Assembly: GCF_002055535.1 (NCBI RefSeq)
Contig: NZ_LN831034.1
Span: forward strand, 1,364,001 to 1,428,000
Length of the DNA stretch: 64,000 bases
Reading direction: 5' to 3'
From: Streptococcus pyogenes
Lineage (GTDB): Bacteria > Bacillota > Bacilli > Lactobacillales > Streptococcaceae
Of the stretch, positions 1-9,056 are shown piece by piece (position 1 is the first letter of the stretch; every line of letters starts with the position of its first letter). The position numbers were made by a program, and so were the translations under genes. The notes beneath the pieces are model-generated. The model searched no databases, had not been told where the DNA came from, and was given only the letters and a program-made list of their open reading frames with translations.

Positions 1-293
1 TCTAAGTCAGATAACTCCCCGAATGGGCTGACGCTGAATTCAACATATTCCATAATCATCTCGTCTGTAGAAATGGAAAAAGCTCCAAAACGTTTATATT
101 CATGATAGACATCAGGAACAACCGGTCCATACTTCCACTTTTCCATACTCTCTTCAAAAAGCGGAGCTCCATTTTCAAGAATGTTTCTTACATTAACGAA
201 GTATAATAATTTTTGCAATTTAAGGTTATTAATTTTGTAGCCTTTTTTATTTGAATACTCAATTATATAATTTGCAACAAATAACGCATGCAT
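1..293 (-). CDS. SocA/DUF4065 (Panacea-type) antitoxin-like protein, partial
   Basis: This open frame starts at an ATG at 293 and runs off the left edge without a stop, so only the first 97 or so residues are visible. A strong Shine-Dalgarno (AAGGAGGTGT) lies 7 bases upstream. The visible protein has the hallmarks of the DUF4065/SocA family: an early helix, then a K-x-Q-K-L-L-Y-F segment, and later K-W-K-Y-G-P-V-V-P. Members of this family act as antitoxins or proteolytic adaptors next to a toxin gene. It sits just beyond the lysin, where streptococcal prophages carry cargo genes. Any toxin partner must lie off the window, because the gene to the right is the lysin. Confidence 0.8.
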   Translation of the reverse strand, partial: MHALFVANYIIEYSNKKGYKINNLKLQKLLYFVNVRNILENGAPLFEESMEKWKYGPVVPDVYHEYKRFGAFSISTDEMIMEYVEFSVSPFGELSDL

Positions 294-317
294 CTCAATT
301 ACACCTCCTTTTTCTTA

Positions 318-371
318 ATTATAACATATTTGTCAAGTACTATATCTTGTTAGCTAAAAAGTTAGCTAACA
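318..371 (-). promoter_or_regulatory. Extended -10 promoter and palindromic operator candidate for the DUF4065 gene
   Basis: On the minus strand an extended -10 (TG-T-TATAAT, 318-326) lies a short leader away from the DUF4065 start. Just upstream, 348-357 (TGTTAGCTAA) and 362-371 (TTAGCTAACA) form a perfect 10-bp inverted repeat with a 4-base centre, placed at or above the -35 position. That is a reasonable site for autoregulation by a toxin-antitoxin protein. The regulatory role is inference. Confidence 0.5.
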
Positions 372-390
372 CTACATCTTGATTAGGATA

Positions 391-421
391 CCAAAAAACA
401 GCCCCCGCAAAAAGCGAGGGC
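391..421 (-). terminator. Intrinsic terminator upstream of the DUF4065 gene
   Basis: On the minus strand a GC-rich stem (GCCCTCGC with GCGGGGGC, one mismatch, loop of T residues) is followed by TGTTTTTTGG. It lies just after the lysin stop and so ends the late lysis transcript. The DUF4065 gene beyond it therefore has its own promoter. Confidence 0.8.
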
Positions 422-432
422 ATTTGTCTTAT

Positions 433-1638
433 CTAATTTAATTTACCCCAAATACTGATGCGGTTCCCGTCTTTATCAGTCTGTCCAATAGCTAGGTAGT
501 CACGCATACCTAAGCCTCCAACATAGCTAATCCAATAATAGCCATTAGCGTAGCCCTCGCTATCAAAGCTGACAGTATCACCTTGCTTGTAGATACCTAC
601 AACCTCGCTGGCTAGACTTGGCCAGCGTCTGATATTGATCTCTGCAACATCAAGGGTAAAGGTGCCTGTTTTTGCTGTCTCTACGATAGTGTCAGAAGTT
701 TGCGGCTCGGTGCTGACTGGTTGCGTGACTGTATCCCCTTGATATGGTGGGTAAAACCAACCTATCACGCCAGTAAAGTCACGAGTGTTAAAACGAGCTG
801 GTGCACCGACATACAAAGCATCAGGATTGCCATCAATGTTTTGCTCGACAGTGCGCATGGTGTAACCGTCACTATCCTCGATAACAATTCCCGTATGTCC
901 AAATTGGTGATACGGCACTGATTGGACAAAGAATGCTCCAGTCCGTGGATTTGCATCTGTTGGCATGCGATGGACTTCCCAACCTACGGCAGCAGCGCTA
1001 TCTAGTAAGTCAATCGCATTTCCCCAAAGGTCGACATCGAACCAGTGCTTTGCTGCATAACAAGGCACATCTGCACATTGCCAGCCCGCAAACTTATCTT
1101 TATCCACGCCAACGCCAGCGTTTGCTAAGTTAATAAAAAATTCAATGACTTCCCGACACTGAGAATTAATCATCTGCTCCTCCTTTCTGACAATAGCCTC
1201 TTCATCCCATTTCTGCAGGTCATTTTCCTCGATTAGTTGTATCAACAGCTCCGCATAGCCACTAGCTGTGGCGTAACCTGCCTCCTTGATAGCATGACAA
1301 GCTTTTTTGTAGTCAGTCTCCCCAACAACTGCCTCATAGCGTGGATTATCGACTAAAAATTGTCCGTGGTCAGCTATCGACTCATCCCAACTATCATAGG
1401 CCCTAAATCTGTCTACAATATCCGTAACAATACCTGGCTGGTACTCTTCCTGTGTCTTGGTATTAAATGACTTACCAGTCCAAGAGCTATCTGCCTTGAT
1501 ACCAAACAAAGCGTTATGTGGAGCATGCTTGCCCCACCCACTCTCTAAAATAGCTTGAGCAGTTGTCAAGGATGGCAAAATCTTATGAGTGTGCCACTCT
1601 GCGATAACTGCGCTTTTTATTTTGTCTAAAAATGCCAT
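433..1638 (-). CDS. Phage endolysin: glucosaminidase, CHAP amidase/peptidase and SH3b domains
   Basis: A 401-residue lysin that cleaves host peptidoglycan at the end of the lytic cycle. Residues 1 to about 150 look like a GH73 glucosaminidase (A-I-L-E-S-G-W-G-K, then N-A-L-F-G-I-K). Residues about 160 to 310 form a CHAP domain with a cysteine in the W-Q-C-A-D motif and a histidine in F-G-H-T-G. The last 75 or so residues resemble a bacterial SH3 wall-binding domain (I-N-I-R-R-W-P-S ... V-S-F-D-S-E-G). There is no signal peptide, so export needs the holin encoded upstream. This three-domain order is common among pyogenic streptococcal prophages. Confidence 0.93.
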   Translation of the reverse strand: MAFLDKIKSAVIAEWHTHKILPSLTTAQAILESGWGKHAPHNALFGIKADSSWTGKSFNTKTQEEYQPGIVTDIVDRFRAYDSWDESIADHGQFLVDNPRYEAVVGETDYKKACHAIKEAGYATASGYAELLIQLIEENDLQKWDEEAIVRKEEQMINSQCREVIEFFINLANAGVGVDKDKFAGWQCADVPCYAAKHWFDVDLWGNAIDLLDSAAAVGWEVHRMPTDANPRTGAFFVQSVPYHQFGHTGIVIEDSDGYTMRTVEQNIDGNPDALYVGAPARFNTRDFTGVIGWFYPPYQGDTVTQPVSTEPQTSDTIVETAKTGTFTLDVAEINIRRWPSLASEVVGIYKQGDTVSFDSEGYANGYYWISYVGGLGMRDYLAIGQTDKDGNRISIWGKLN

Positions 1639-1748
1639 TTATCATCCTCTCCTATAAAAGGAGCCAAAATCAAAGAAATCACGGCCAGTGGAAAATATAG
1701 CACCGCTATTGCTATGATGACGGCTAGTTGTGTGATTGCTTTTCTCAT
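1626..1748 (-). CDS. Small membrane protein between holin and lysin (40 aa)
   Basis: The ATG at 1748 follows the holin stop and the frame closes with TAG at 1626, overlapping the lysin start by 13 bases in another frame. The product is 40 residues: a short basic start (M-R-K), about 27 hydrophobic residues (L-A-V-I-I-A-I-A-V ... V-I-S-L-I-L-A-P-F), then an acidic tail. This is one membrane span. Position and shape suggest a second holin, antiholin or lysis helper, but no family is recognised. Confidence 0.55.
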   Translation of the reverse strand: MRKAITQLAVIIAIAVLYFPLAVISLILAPFIGEDDKWHF

Positions 1749-1749
1749 G

Positions 1750-2205
1750 CTACTCCTCTTCTTTTTGCTTTAGGTCAACTTGTGGCGCCTCGAGTTTAAC
1801 ACCTGTTTTATCAATTTTGATTGTCGCAATATCAAACTGGTCTGTATCACGTTTGAGCTTTTCGAAAAATGATCTGACAAAACTTGGCATTGGCAAACCT
1901 AGTTGTCCCCAATTTTCTACGATTGAAATACCATAACAGGCGATAAAAAATAGGACAAAGGCGACTGCTAAAGGCTTAGCTCCGAGCAAGATTAGGTAAG
2001 GATAGACAGTATAGACTAACAACACAACTAAAAAGTGTTTAATAATGCCAGATAGCCCTTTTGTACTGTTTGCTCTCTTATTAGTAATACCTTTTGTCAG
2101 TCCTGTGATAATGTCAAAACAGACAAAAAGTGTAAAAACGTGGATTTCGACGGTACGAACTAAATCCCCGAAAAGGTGAATAAGACTTGTTAAATCAATA
2201 ATCAT
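1750..2205 (-). CDS. Phage holin (Phage_holin_4_1/Cph1-like)
   Basis: A 151-residue protein with an N-terminal amphipathic stretch, hydrophobic segments at about 24-37, 55-75 and 80-100, and a charged C-terminal tail rich in K and E. The segment F-D-I-I-T-G-L-T-K-G followed by S-T-K-G-L-S-G-I-I-K-H is typical of the Cph1/holin_4 family. It would form membrane lesions that release the lysin. It sits directly upstream of the 40-aa membrane ORF and the lysin in one lysis cassette. Confidence 0.88.
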   Translation of the reverse strand: MIIDLTSLIHLFGDLVRTVEIHVFTLFVCFDIITGLTKGITNKRANSTKGLSGIIKHFLVVLLVYTVYPYLILLGAKPLAVAFVLFFIACYGISIVENWGQLGLPMPSFVRSFFEKLKRDTDQFDIATIKIDKTGVKLEAPQVDLKQKEEE

Positions 2206-2214
2206 CTAACCACC

Positions 2215-2847
2215 TCAATCCTGCTTAACTAAGTCTGCATATTTGATAACTGTTACTTTGGCTTCTGACTCTAGCTCCTCTAAGGTTTGTTTGTCATACT
2301 CAAATGCTTCATTAACGTGTACAAAGACTAGGTTCCCTTCGCCTGCCTGCTCTTCGTGCGACTCGTCTACTACCGTAAAGACATCATAGGCTTGATACTC
2401 ACCTTTTTTGGCTGGCTCGATTAGCTCTAAAAGACCTTTGTAAATATCGGGTTCCACTTTGCTTCCGCTTGTTAGTAGATGGATTGCTTGTAGATTAGCC
2501 ATTTTTTGAGATTTTGCAATGACAAGCTCCAGAGATTTAGCTTGTTTTTCAGCGGCTTCTGCTGTTACCTTTGCTTGCTCCGCATTTTGCTCAATCTCTT
2601 TTTGTGCGAGGCTCAACTCTTCCACTTTTTGCACTGATTCTGCTACGGCGTATTTAGTCACATACTCGCGTACAAAAGCATCTAGCCCCTCTTTAATAAG
2701 GTCATCTGCTCCCTTAGCTGTCTGATCACCGATTAATTCAATGGGGATAAATAGCCCATTGTCACCGATTAAGCGAACCTCTGTTTTTACAACTTTACCG
2801 TCTTCATGAATTGGATAAGGTTTGCCTGATAGTGTTAATGTCTTCAT
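2215..2847 (-). CDS. DUF1366 phage protein
   Basis: A 210-residue soluble protein without catalytic motifs that I recognise. The N-terminal 50 residues are beta-like, residues about 60-125 form an alanine/glutamate/lysine-rich coiled coil (A-E-Q-A-K-V-T-A-E-A-A-E-K), and the rest is acidic. It resembles the DUF1366 family found between the tail-fibre and holin genes of streptococcal phages. A structural or baseplate-accessory role is only inferred from position. Confidence 0.7.
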   Translation of the reverse strand: MKTLTLSGKPYPIHEDGKVVKTEVRLIGDNGLFIPIELIGDQTAKGADDLIKEGLDAFVREYVTKYAVAESVQKVEELSLAQKEIEQNAEQAKVTAEAAEKQAKSLELVIAKSQKMANLQAIHLLTSGSKVEPDIYKGLLELIEPAKKGEYQAYDVFTVVDESHEEQAGEGNLVFVHVNEAFEYDKQTLEELESEAKVTVIKYADLVKQD

Positions 2848-2849
2848 AG

Positions 2850-3281
2850 TTATTCTCCTTTTTTACTTTCTTCGAATTGTTCCAAAATGTTGTCGATAAG
2901 AATGATTTCAGATGATGTAAATTCATCTTCACACTCTTCTAAAAAGTTTAAAAAGTCAATAAATCGCTTGGAGTACTCACCCCCTTTAATCACAATTTCT
3001 TCGTCTGCTAGCTCGTTGAGTAGGTCGTTGAGCTCGTCGAGTTTAGCGGGGTCTGCTAGCTTGATGTTTTTGTGCTCATCAATGACAAATTTGTCATCTT
3101 TATCCTTAGCTGCATACATATCAATTAAGTCGGTCTCATCTTTTGCATACTCATTGATTTTATCGACTACTTTGGCAAGCAGCTTAGCACGGCCACGATT
3201 AGCACGCATATTAGTGATTTTGATTTTGTCTAGTACACGATATAGTGTATTGAGTTCTTTATTTTTTAATGTTAAATCCAT
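2850..3281 (-). CDS. DUF1617 phage protein
   Basis: A 143-residue acidic helical protein (Y-A-A-K-D-K-D-D-K-F-V-I-D, then repeated D/E-L patterns). It matches the DUF1617 family regularly found next to DUF1366 and gp58-like genes in streptococcal prophages. It is 2 bases from DUF1366 and 11 from the gp58-like gene, so it is co-transcribed with the tail-tip genes. Its function is unknown. Confidence 0.65.
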   Translation of the reverse strand: MDLTLKNKELNTLYRVLDKIKITNMRANRGRAKLLAKVVDKINEYAKDETDLIDMYAAKDKDDKFVIDEHKNIKLADPAKLDELNDLLNELADEEIVIKGGEYSKRFIDFLNFLEECEDEFTSSEIILIDNILEQFEESKKGE

Positions 3282-3292
3282 TGTTTCTCCTA

Positions 3293-5179
3293 TTAAATTT
3301 TGTTGATATGATTATTTAACTCGTTAGTGACCGCATTTGTAAAATTGCCATGAACGGTATTCCAGCCGACGTTAGCTAAGTGCTTCCAACAACGGCCTAA
3401 GGCTACTACGGCCGCATACAAGTCATTCATATCGAGTACTTTAGTCATTTTGTCCGGCCTAAATTTAAAGCCTCTATTGATGCTAAAGTCATCTGCAATA
3501 AGTACACTATCACCATAAATTTCTGTTTGGTCGACTGCCGCAGTGTGGTTGTAGCCTGTAGCGTGCCTAAAGCAACGCATACCCGCAAAACGTCCAGATG
3601 ACGCACTGTTGACCCCATCACCAGATGAGGTGATACCTATGGCTGCATAGAGTGCCGAACCTGTATAACCTTTTGGTGTGGCATTACTAAAATGTACAAA
3701 GGCAGTGTGTGTGTCGTCCCTGCGGACCAGAGCGTTATCACGACTGTTAAAGTTGATGGTCGCATTACTATTAAAATCCATCTTAGCCGAGCTAAGATCA
3801 ATAAGCATAGCGCCATTACGAGCTTTGATGACTTTGCCCTCGAGCAAATCAGTGATAGCATAGCCAATTTTAGCTTTGATAAAGTTAGCGTCTAAACCAA
3901 CGATACTACTTGCGTTAAGGTTAATTACTCTAATCCTAGCAGCGTCAATCGTGCCTGCAATAATCTGATCAGCCCTAATCTTGATAGCCTCTGCTATCTT
4001 TGTGGTAAAGGTACCGTTGACAGTCGTATTGCCATCGAGAGCGATGTGTTTACCTGCGATTGTTACTCCGTAGGAGTTGAGGTTAATTGCTGAGATAATC
4101 TCATTACCAGACATTTTGGCATTAATGCCGCCAGCCTTTTGGATAGCTAATTTAATGCTGTCTCCAGCGCCACTAATAATACTCATGACACCATCTCTAG
4201 TAACCCGCTGCTCAATTTGTCCTGCTAGTTGAGTAAGGCGTGATTGGATTTTACCAGTCGGGGACCCCACATCACTCTGCAAACCTCTAATTGTATGGGT
4301 TAAGCTACTGTAATTATCTTCCGCATCCTGCAAACGCCTTTGGTAACTCTCCAAACTCTGCTGCACACGACTGACTGCTCCTGTCCTGTCTCTAATCTCT
4401 TGTGAGATTTGGCTAGCTGTTGACTGCTGTACAGCTCTTAGTCCGCTGATTTGAGACTCGAGCTCTATCCTCATGCCTTGATTACTACGAGTAAACTCAG
4501 CACGTAAGCCCGCAAGCTTACTCTCGTAGGCCTCTGTAGTGCCGCTTGAGGTTGTTGTGATCTTAGCCGATAACTGTCTTAGCTCGTTATCATACTTTTG
4601 TGATAATCCTTGAGCGGTTGCTTGTATCTCAGCTTGTAAACCGATTTTATCATTGGCTAGTTGAGCTTTTAGGCCGTTAATGCCAGACTGGTAACTTGAG
4701 GATAAGCGCCTATCAGCATCTCGATACTCACGCCTGATACCATCAATGGTATCATTGATGAGCGCTAGCTTTTTATCAGTATCCTCGCTGATACGTGTAG
4801 CGACACCTCTGGCGGAGTTGACTATCTCGGTCTTGATCTTACCGTCGTAGTATTCCTGCAACATACCACGGTTAGTCAGCTTAATTTTTGACCAAAGCTG
4901 GGAATTAGCAGTATCTGTCAGCTCTAAGCTAATCTCTTTGAGGTCTTTAAATAGTCCAGTCGGATTACCTGTACCCTCAACTACTACTGGCGCAACATAG
5001 CTAGTAGCTTGGTCTCCTCGCTCAATCATGAGCTGATTAAAATGCGCTGTGCCTAGACACTTGCTAGCTAGTCTGACTTTTGGGTTGTCGTCCTCTGCGG
5101 TAAATGTGTAATGCACACGTCCATCCTTACCAATAACGAGATTTGACTCGTCTAATGTCAACGTTGGATCTCTACTCAT
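3293..5179 (-). CDS. gp58-like tail/host-recognition protein
   Basis: A 628-residue protein. The first 120 residues form a beta-rich head resembling the end of a tail-fibre carbohydrate module. Residues about 125-310 are a long coiled coil with regular heptads (G-L-R-A-E-F-T, G-L-K-A-Q-L, S-Q-I-S-Q-E-I-R). The C-terminal 300 residues are beta-rich with alternating N-G-T and I-N-L-N motifs, like trimeric receptor-binding fibres. It matches the gp58-like family, placed directly after the hyaluronidase gene. It probably contributes to host binding at the tail tip. Confidence 0.75.
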   Translation of the reverse strand: MSRDPTLTLDESNLVIGKDGRVHYTFTAEDDNPKVRLASKCLGTAHFNQLMIERGDQATSYVAPVVVEGTGNPTGLFKDLKEISLELTDTANSQLWSKIKLTNRGMLQEYYDGKIKTEIVNSARGVATRISEDTDKKLALINDTIDGIRREYRDADRRLSSSYQSGINGLKAQLANDKIGLQAEIQATAQGLSQKYDNELRQLSAKITTTSSGTTEAYESKLAGLRAEFTRSNQGMRIELESQISGLRAVQQSTASQISQEIRDRTGAVSRVQQSLESYQRRLQDAEDNYSSLTHTIRGLQSDVGSPTGKIQSRLTQLAGQIEQRVTRDGVMSIISGAGDSIKLAIQKAGGINAKMSGNEIISAINLNSYGVTIAGKHIALDGNTTVNGTFTTKIAEAIKIRADQIIAGTIDAARIRVINLNASSIVGLDANFIKAKIGYAITDLLEGKVIKARNGAMLIDLSSAKMDFNSNATINFNSRDNALVRRDDTHTAFVHFSNATPKGYTGSALYAAIGITSSGDGVNSASSGRFAGMRCFRHATGYNHTAAVDQTEIYGDSVLIADDFSINRGFKFRPDKMTKVLDMNDLYAAVVALGRCWKHLANVGWNTVHGNFTNAVTNELNNHINKI

Positions 5180-5191
5180 ATTTCCTCCTCT

Positions 5192-6202
5192 TTACACTTG
5201 CTTATCCATTAAGAGTGCTTTTAATTTTTTGACTTCACTATCAACATAAGCTTTAGTTGCCGCATGATCATCCGCTGTGGGATTCTTGAGTTTCAGGTTG
5301 CCATCAATCTGCGAAGTTTTCTTGGCATAAAAACCACCGTCATGCTTGACGTAGAACTTATCATCACCAAGATTTCTAATCCTAAGCAACTTCCCTGTCG
5401 TTCCTGAGGTTGAGTTAATGTAGATTCCTTGAGCAGCAGTACCTTTTCCGCCTTTCTGTTTTTTAACGATATCAATAGATAACGCTGCAGCGTTTTCATC
5501 GTAATTTGCCTCAACGTTTGGGTTTTCGTGTGTGATTTTGAGCGTTCCCAATGCTTTTTCGACGCCTCTAATTTGCATCGCACTACCATTTTCATTGCCG
5601 CTAGTAATATTAAGCGCAGAGGAAAAATTGGGGGTGGTTGGCTGACGCATCGCAATATTAACGGCATTAGTCTTACCGCTGTAATCGACAAAAAGCGCTG
5701 ATTGATTGAAGGTCTCTTTACCCGTCCGCAAGCTCATTAACGGCCCATCACTGGTATCATTGTTAGAATAGACAACAACACCAGCACCTTCCGATTTAGA
5801 CATATCAATGTTAATCGCTCCTCCTACGGAAGATGAGGGTTTAATACCACTTTTATTAGGTTTAAACTGTAGTTGACCTGTCATGACGCCGCCTTTGAGA
5901 TTTAATTTCTTGTCAAGCTCTATTTTTGACTCTGCTTTTAAGTAAACAGCGTTTTTATCTGCTTTGCTTGATTCTAATTTGGTGATTTTACTATTAGTTT
6001 CTTCTTTTTGTGCAAACGCACCTAGATCTGGTTTATTAAGGTACTTAAGCTTACTAAATTGGTTTTTACCATCACCAAACTTAGCATATCCTGTATCGGT
6101 CTCAAAGCCTATTTCACTCTCAAGTAAGATGACATCGCTGCGAGTCCATTCTTCGGCAGTCATCCGCTTAAATTGGACTCGTAGCGGTATAGTTTCTGTC
6201 AT
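5192..6202 (-). CDS. hylP: Phage hyaluronate lyase, tail-associated
   Basis: A 336-residue tail-spike lyase that degrades the hyaluronic acid capsule so the phage can reach the cell wall. The N-terminal 50 residues anchor to the tail, followed by a short coiled coil and a beta-helical core. Asp133 and Tyr145 have the same 12-residue spacing as the Asp137/Tyr149 pair I recall as catalytic in HylP1. The C-terminal D-D-H-A-A-T-K-A-Y-V-D-S segment is a typical trimerisation end. It lacks the collagen-like Gly-X-Y insert seen in some HylP variants. The ATG overlaps the end of the upstream tail gene. It is strong evidence for a group A streptococcal phage. Confidence 0.93.
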   Translation of the reverse strand: MTETIPLRVQFKRMTAEEWTRSDVILLESEIGFETDTGYAKFGDGKNQFSKLKYLNKPDLGAFAQKEETNSKITKLESSKADKNAVYLKAESKIELDKKLNLKGGVMTGQLQFKPNKSGIKPSSSVGGAINIDMSKSEGAGVVVYSNNDTSDGPLMSLRTGKETFNQSALFVDYSGKTNAVNIAMRQPTTPNFSSALNITSGNENGSAMQIRGVEKALGTLKITHENPNVEANYDENAAALSIDIVKKQKGGKGTAAQGIYINSTSGTTGKLLRIRNLGDDKFYVKHDGGFYAKKTSQIDGNLKLKNPTADDHAATKAYVDSEVKKLKALLMDKQV

Positions 6203-8343
6203 TTTTTACCTCCGTCTAATATAATTTGTGGGCTGTCTGACCATATCCCTGTGATTGCGGCATCCTTACCATCCACAACCTCTTTATAAGCCATCTCTAG
6301 AGCCAATTCCTGCGTGTCTGAGGCGTTTAAATCTATTTGCTTAGGTTTATACCAGTCACCAGTTAAAACGCCTGTATAACTTAAAGGATATACCTCTATA
6401 GACTGTTTATCCTTAGTGACCTCAAACGTCTGTGCATCCGTTTTTGCTTTAGTTGGTGTCAGCACTAACTTAACTCCCTTGTTGTTAGCCTGTGTCAGCG
6501 TGATAGCCACTTTTTGGAGTAGCTCACAAGTCTGGCTAAAGCTAATCGTGTACGTCTCGCCACGTTTAAAACCACCATCGTTGGCTTCTACCTCGATGTA
6601 ATCCTCATCATAGGTTTTGGTGCGGTTAGGGTCGCCAACCAATAAATTTTTGTTATAGCGGGTCTTACCGTTGTTACCTAAAATTTCGGCGTTTAGACGG
6701 GACGTCTCGCTCGTTTCACTGACTTTGTTTTTGAGGTCATCAAAGCTTTGTTTAATAGACGGGATGTCATCAACTTTGATAGCCTCTGTGATTTTTTTAA
6801 TCGCTTCCTCTGGTAACGCTAGGTTTTTGAGGGTGGCTCGGAATTCCTCTAGCTCTTTGTCAGTACGCTGGTTAATTTCTTCCTGCGCTTTTTTGGCTTT
6901 TTCGATTTCAGCCATTGCCTCGTCAAAGGCCCGTTGGTTAGGGTTTAAATCCTCTGTATCTAGTACCTTGACCCATTGATGGCCATCCCAAATCCAAGTG
7001 CGCTGATACTTACCATTTTTTTCGAACCAGTAATCACCTATCTTGTGCTCAATATTGTCATCTGGTTTTTCGTACCAAACGCGTTTACCATTGATGTCAT
7101 TGAGGTATTTAGGCAGATTGAGTTCAAACTGTTTTTGGTTATTAGTAATAACCCTTTGATTATTTTCCAACGCATTGATACGCTCTGAGACCCCGCCTGT
7201 CAAACTCTTAGAGATTGATTGACCAATCGTGCCAAGCTTTATTGTATGGTTGCTATCTGTATAGACGTCATAGACAATCTCAACTACTTTTTCAGACTCA
7301 GTCGTGATGCCAAACTTTGGATAATAAAGCGGCACAATATCGCAAAGCTCAACCTCCTCCATGACCCTAAAATCTTGGTAGTCAAGTGTTTGTGACAAGT
7401 CGATATAATCAACCTCAATGCTGACTTTAGGGGCGCCTACGTTATTATCCTTAAGGTACTTCTGAGCCAACTTTCTAATTTCTTCGACTGTTGGCTCTTT
7501 TTTATTTTTGTCATCGTTAAAATGACTTGATAAATCAACCATTTGGATTCTGCGCTGAGCATATAAGCTGAGATACTGACCATCTAGGATAAATTCAGGC
7601 AATGTCACTAGCTGTTCTTCGGGTTGTTTATGCTCGCCTACATGCGGCTTACCAGGGGTTTCCTCTTGCGGTTTTGGTTGTGGCGTATATCTTACGTAAG
7701 GATAGATAGAGGTGTAATTGCCATCTAGCAATCGCTCCTCTTCTACGCTGACGATATTACGGCCATACTCCAATACCGTGGGAGCTTTACGCCCCATTTG
7801 CTTGCGTAAGATGATTGTACGGTTGTCAAACTCGTACTCACCACCGTAAACATCTAGGATAGAGCCAGCGACACCTCCTAGAGCACCACGGGCATTGCCG
7901 ATTTTATCAATTTCCCAGTTAAAGCTACCAAGCGTTAAGATGTCGCTTTTAACGTCAAACTTATCATCACCGACAAGGTTTTTCTTCCAGATTTCTAAAG
8001 CTGATTCGGCTCCTACGCTCGCACCGTTTACAAACGGTTTTAAAGCAATATCCTGTGTGCGCATAGAGATATGACGCGCAAAAATCTCGATGTGGTCTTT
8101 ACTATTTCGTAGTACCCGATTAATCTCAAAAGTCTGCCATTTGGTTCTACGACCAGCGTCAGACTTAATCTTCATTTCCTCTTTAAAAACTGAGGCAAAG
8201 ACACCATCTAGCGGATATTTGATGTACAGTGAGTAATTACCATTGCGCTCACGAGTGGCTTTAACCTCATAAGCATCCGCAATCTCACCGAGACCAAAAG
8301 TCCTAAATTTGGTTTCCTTAGCCTCATACAAAACTGGTATCAT
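6199..8343 (-). CDS. Tail endopeptidase/tail-lysin type structural protein
   Basis: A 714-residue tail-tip protein. Residues 1 to about 385 match the prophage tail (gp27-like/Tal) domain. The middle contains a D-W-F/W-E-K-N-G-K-Y-Q-R-T-W-I-W-D-G-H-Q-W repeat-like module (residues about 425-455), then a coiled coil (about 470-560) and a beta-rich C-terminal module. It overlaps the Dit gene by ATGA coupling, as expected for Dit-Tal pairs. It probably forms the central tail hub, with the hyaluronidase and gp58-like protein attached. Confidence 0.82.
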   Translation of the reverse strand: MIPVLYEAKETKFRTFGLGEIADAYEVKATRERNGNYSLYIKYPLDGVFASVFKEEMKIKSDAGRRTKWQTFEINRVLRNSKDHIEIFARHISMRTQDIALKPFVNGASVGAESALEIWKKNLVGDDKFDVKSDILTLGSFNWEIDKIGNARGALGGVAGSILDVYGGEYEFDNRTIILRKQMGRKAPTVLEYGRNIVSVEEERLLDGNYTSIYPYVRYTPQPKPQEETPGKPHVGEHKQPEEQLVTLPEFILDGQYLSLYAQRRIQMVDLSSHFNDDKNKKEPTVEEIRKLAQKYLKDNNVGAPKVSIEVDYIDLSQTLDYQDFRVMEEVELCDIVPLYYPKFGITTESEKVVEIVYDVYTDSNHTIKLGTIGQSISKSLTGGVSERINALENNQRVITNNQKQFELNLPKYLNDINGKRVWYEKPDDNIEHKIGDYWFEKNGKYQRTWIWDGHQWVKVLDTEDLNPNQRAFDEAMAEIEKAKKAQEEINQRTDKELEEFRATLKNLALPEEAIKKITEAIKVDDIPSIKQSFDDLKNKVSETSETSRLNAEILGNNGKTRYNKNLLVGDPNRTKTYDEDYIEVEANDGGFKRGETYTISFSQTCELLQKVAITLTQANNKGVKLVLTPTKAKTDAQTFEVTKDKQSIEVYPLSYTGVLTGDWYKPKQIDLNASDTQELALEMAYKEVVDGKDAAITGIWSDSPQIILDGGKK

Positions 8344-9056
8344 ACTTTAACCCCCCAGTTTGGCACTGCGGTAATTGTAAAGCTACCAGTCCACGAGATT
8401 TTATTTTGCCCAACGTCAAATAACGGCATGCGGTGGCGTTCTGTTCTTACGATATTATCCCAAGCAGATAGGACATCTTTATAGACTAGGTGCCTTTCCA
8501 TATCTATAACAAGCTCGCCCTGCACATTTTCAAGTCCTGTCTCAAAGTCATTAATGGTTAAAACACCATTGCCTGTGCCTTTGATTTTTAGGATAGGTTT
8601 AGCTTGAACATTGCCGGGATTTTGTAGAGTACCACCATTTACAAGAGTCACTTTTTGCTTACCTGTTTTTAAATATTTGATAGGGTGGATTAAGAAGTTG
8701 ATTTTCAGTCTGCCGAAATTCCTTAAAACCTCCTTTATGCTAAAAGGGGTGATATGTGTTGCTTTATAGATATAATCAGGCTCCCATGACAACTCTAAGT
8801 CTTTCCAACCTTTTACATTCAGCCAATTGCTTATGTCAGTTTCTACTTCGGTGAGTCGTCTTTTGCTATATAGACGTAAAGGGTAAGACCGTTCAATAGC
8901 CTCAAGCCTTTTATTGTCCTTTAAAACCACACCATCACGACCAGGTACCTTAACTTGATCAACATCGTAAAAGGACGAGTCATGCTCAACGTCATTAATA
9001 ATTCTCAAATCAAAATCTGAAGATTTTTTACCATCAAACTTGATAAAAGCTGTCAT
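8340..9056 (-). CDS. Distal tail protein (Dit family)
   Basis: A 238-residue protein matching the Siphovirus tail component (Dit) family: an N-terminal F-D-G-K-K-S-S-D-F-D-L-R segment, a V-K-V-P-G-R-D-G motif, and a beta-rich galectin-like C-terminal half. Dit forms the hexameric hub joining the tail tube to the tip. Its start overlaps the tape-measure stop and its stop overlaps the Tal start, so translation is likely coupled. Confidence 0.88.
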   Translation of the reverse strand: MTAFIKFDGKKSSDFDLRIINDVEHDSSFYDVDQVKVPGRDGVVLKDNKRLEAIERSYPLRLYSKRRLTEVETDISNWLNVKGWKDLELSWEPDYIYKATHITPFSIKEVLRNFGRLKINFLIHPIKYLKTGKQKVTLVNGGTLQNPGNVQAKPILKIKGTGNGVLTINDFETGLENVQGELVIDMERHLVYKDVLSAWDNIVRTERHRMPLFDVGQNKISWTGSFTITAVPNWGVKV

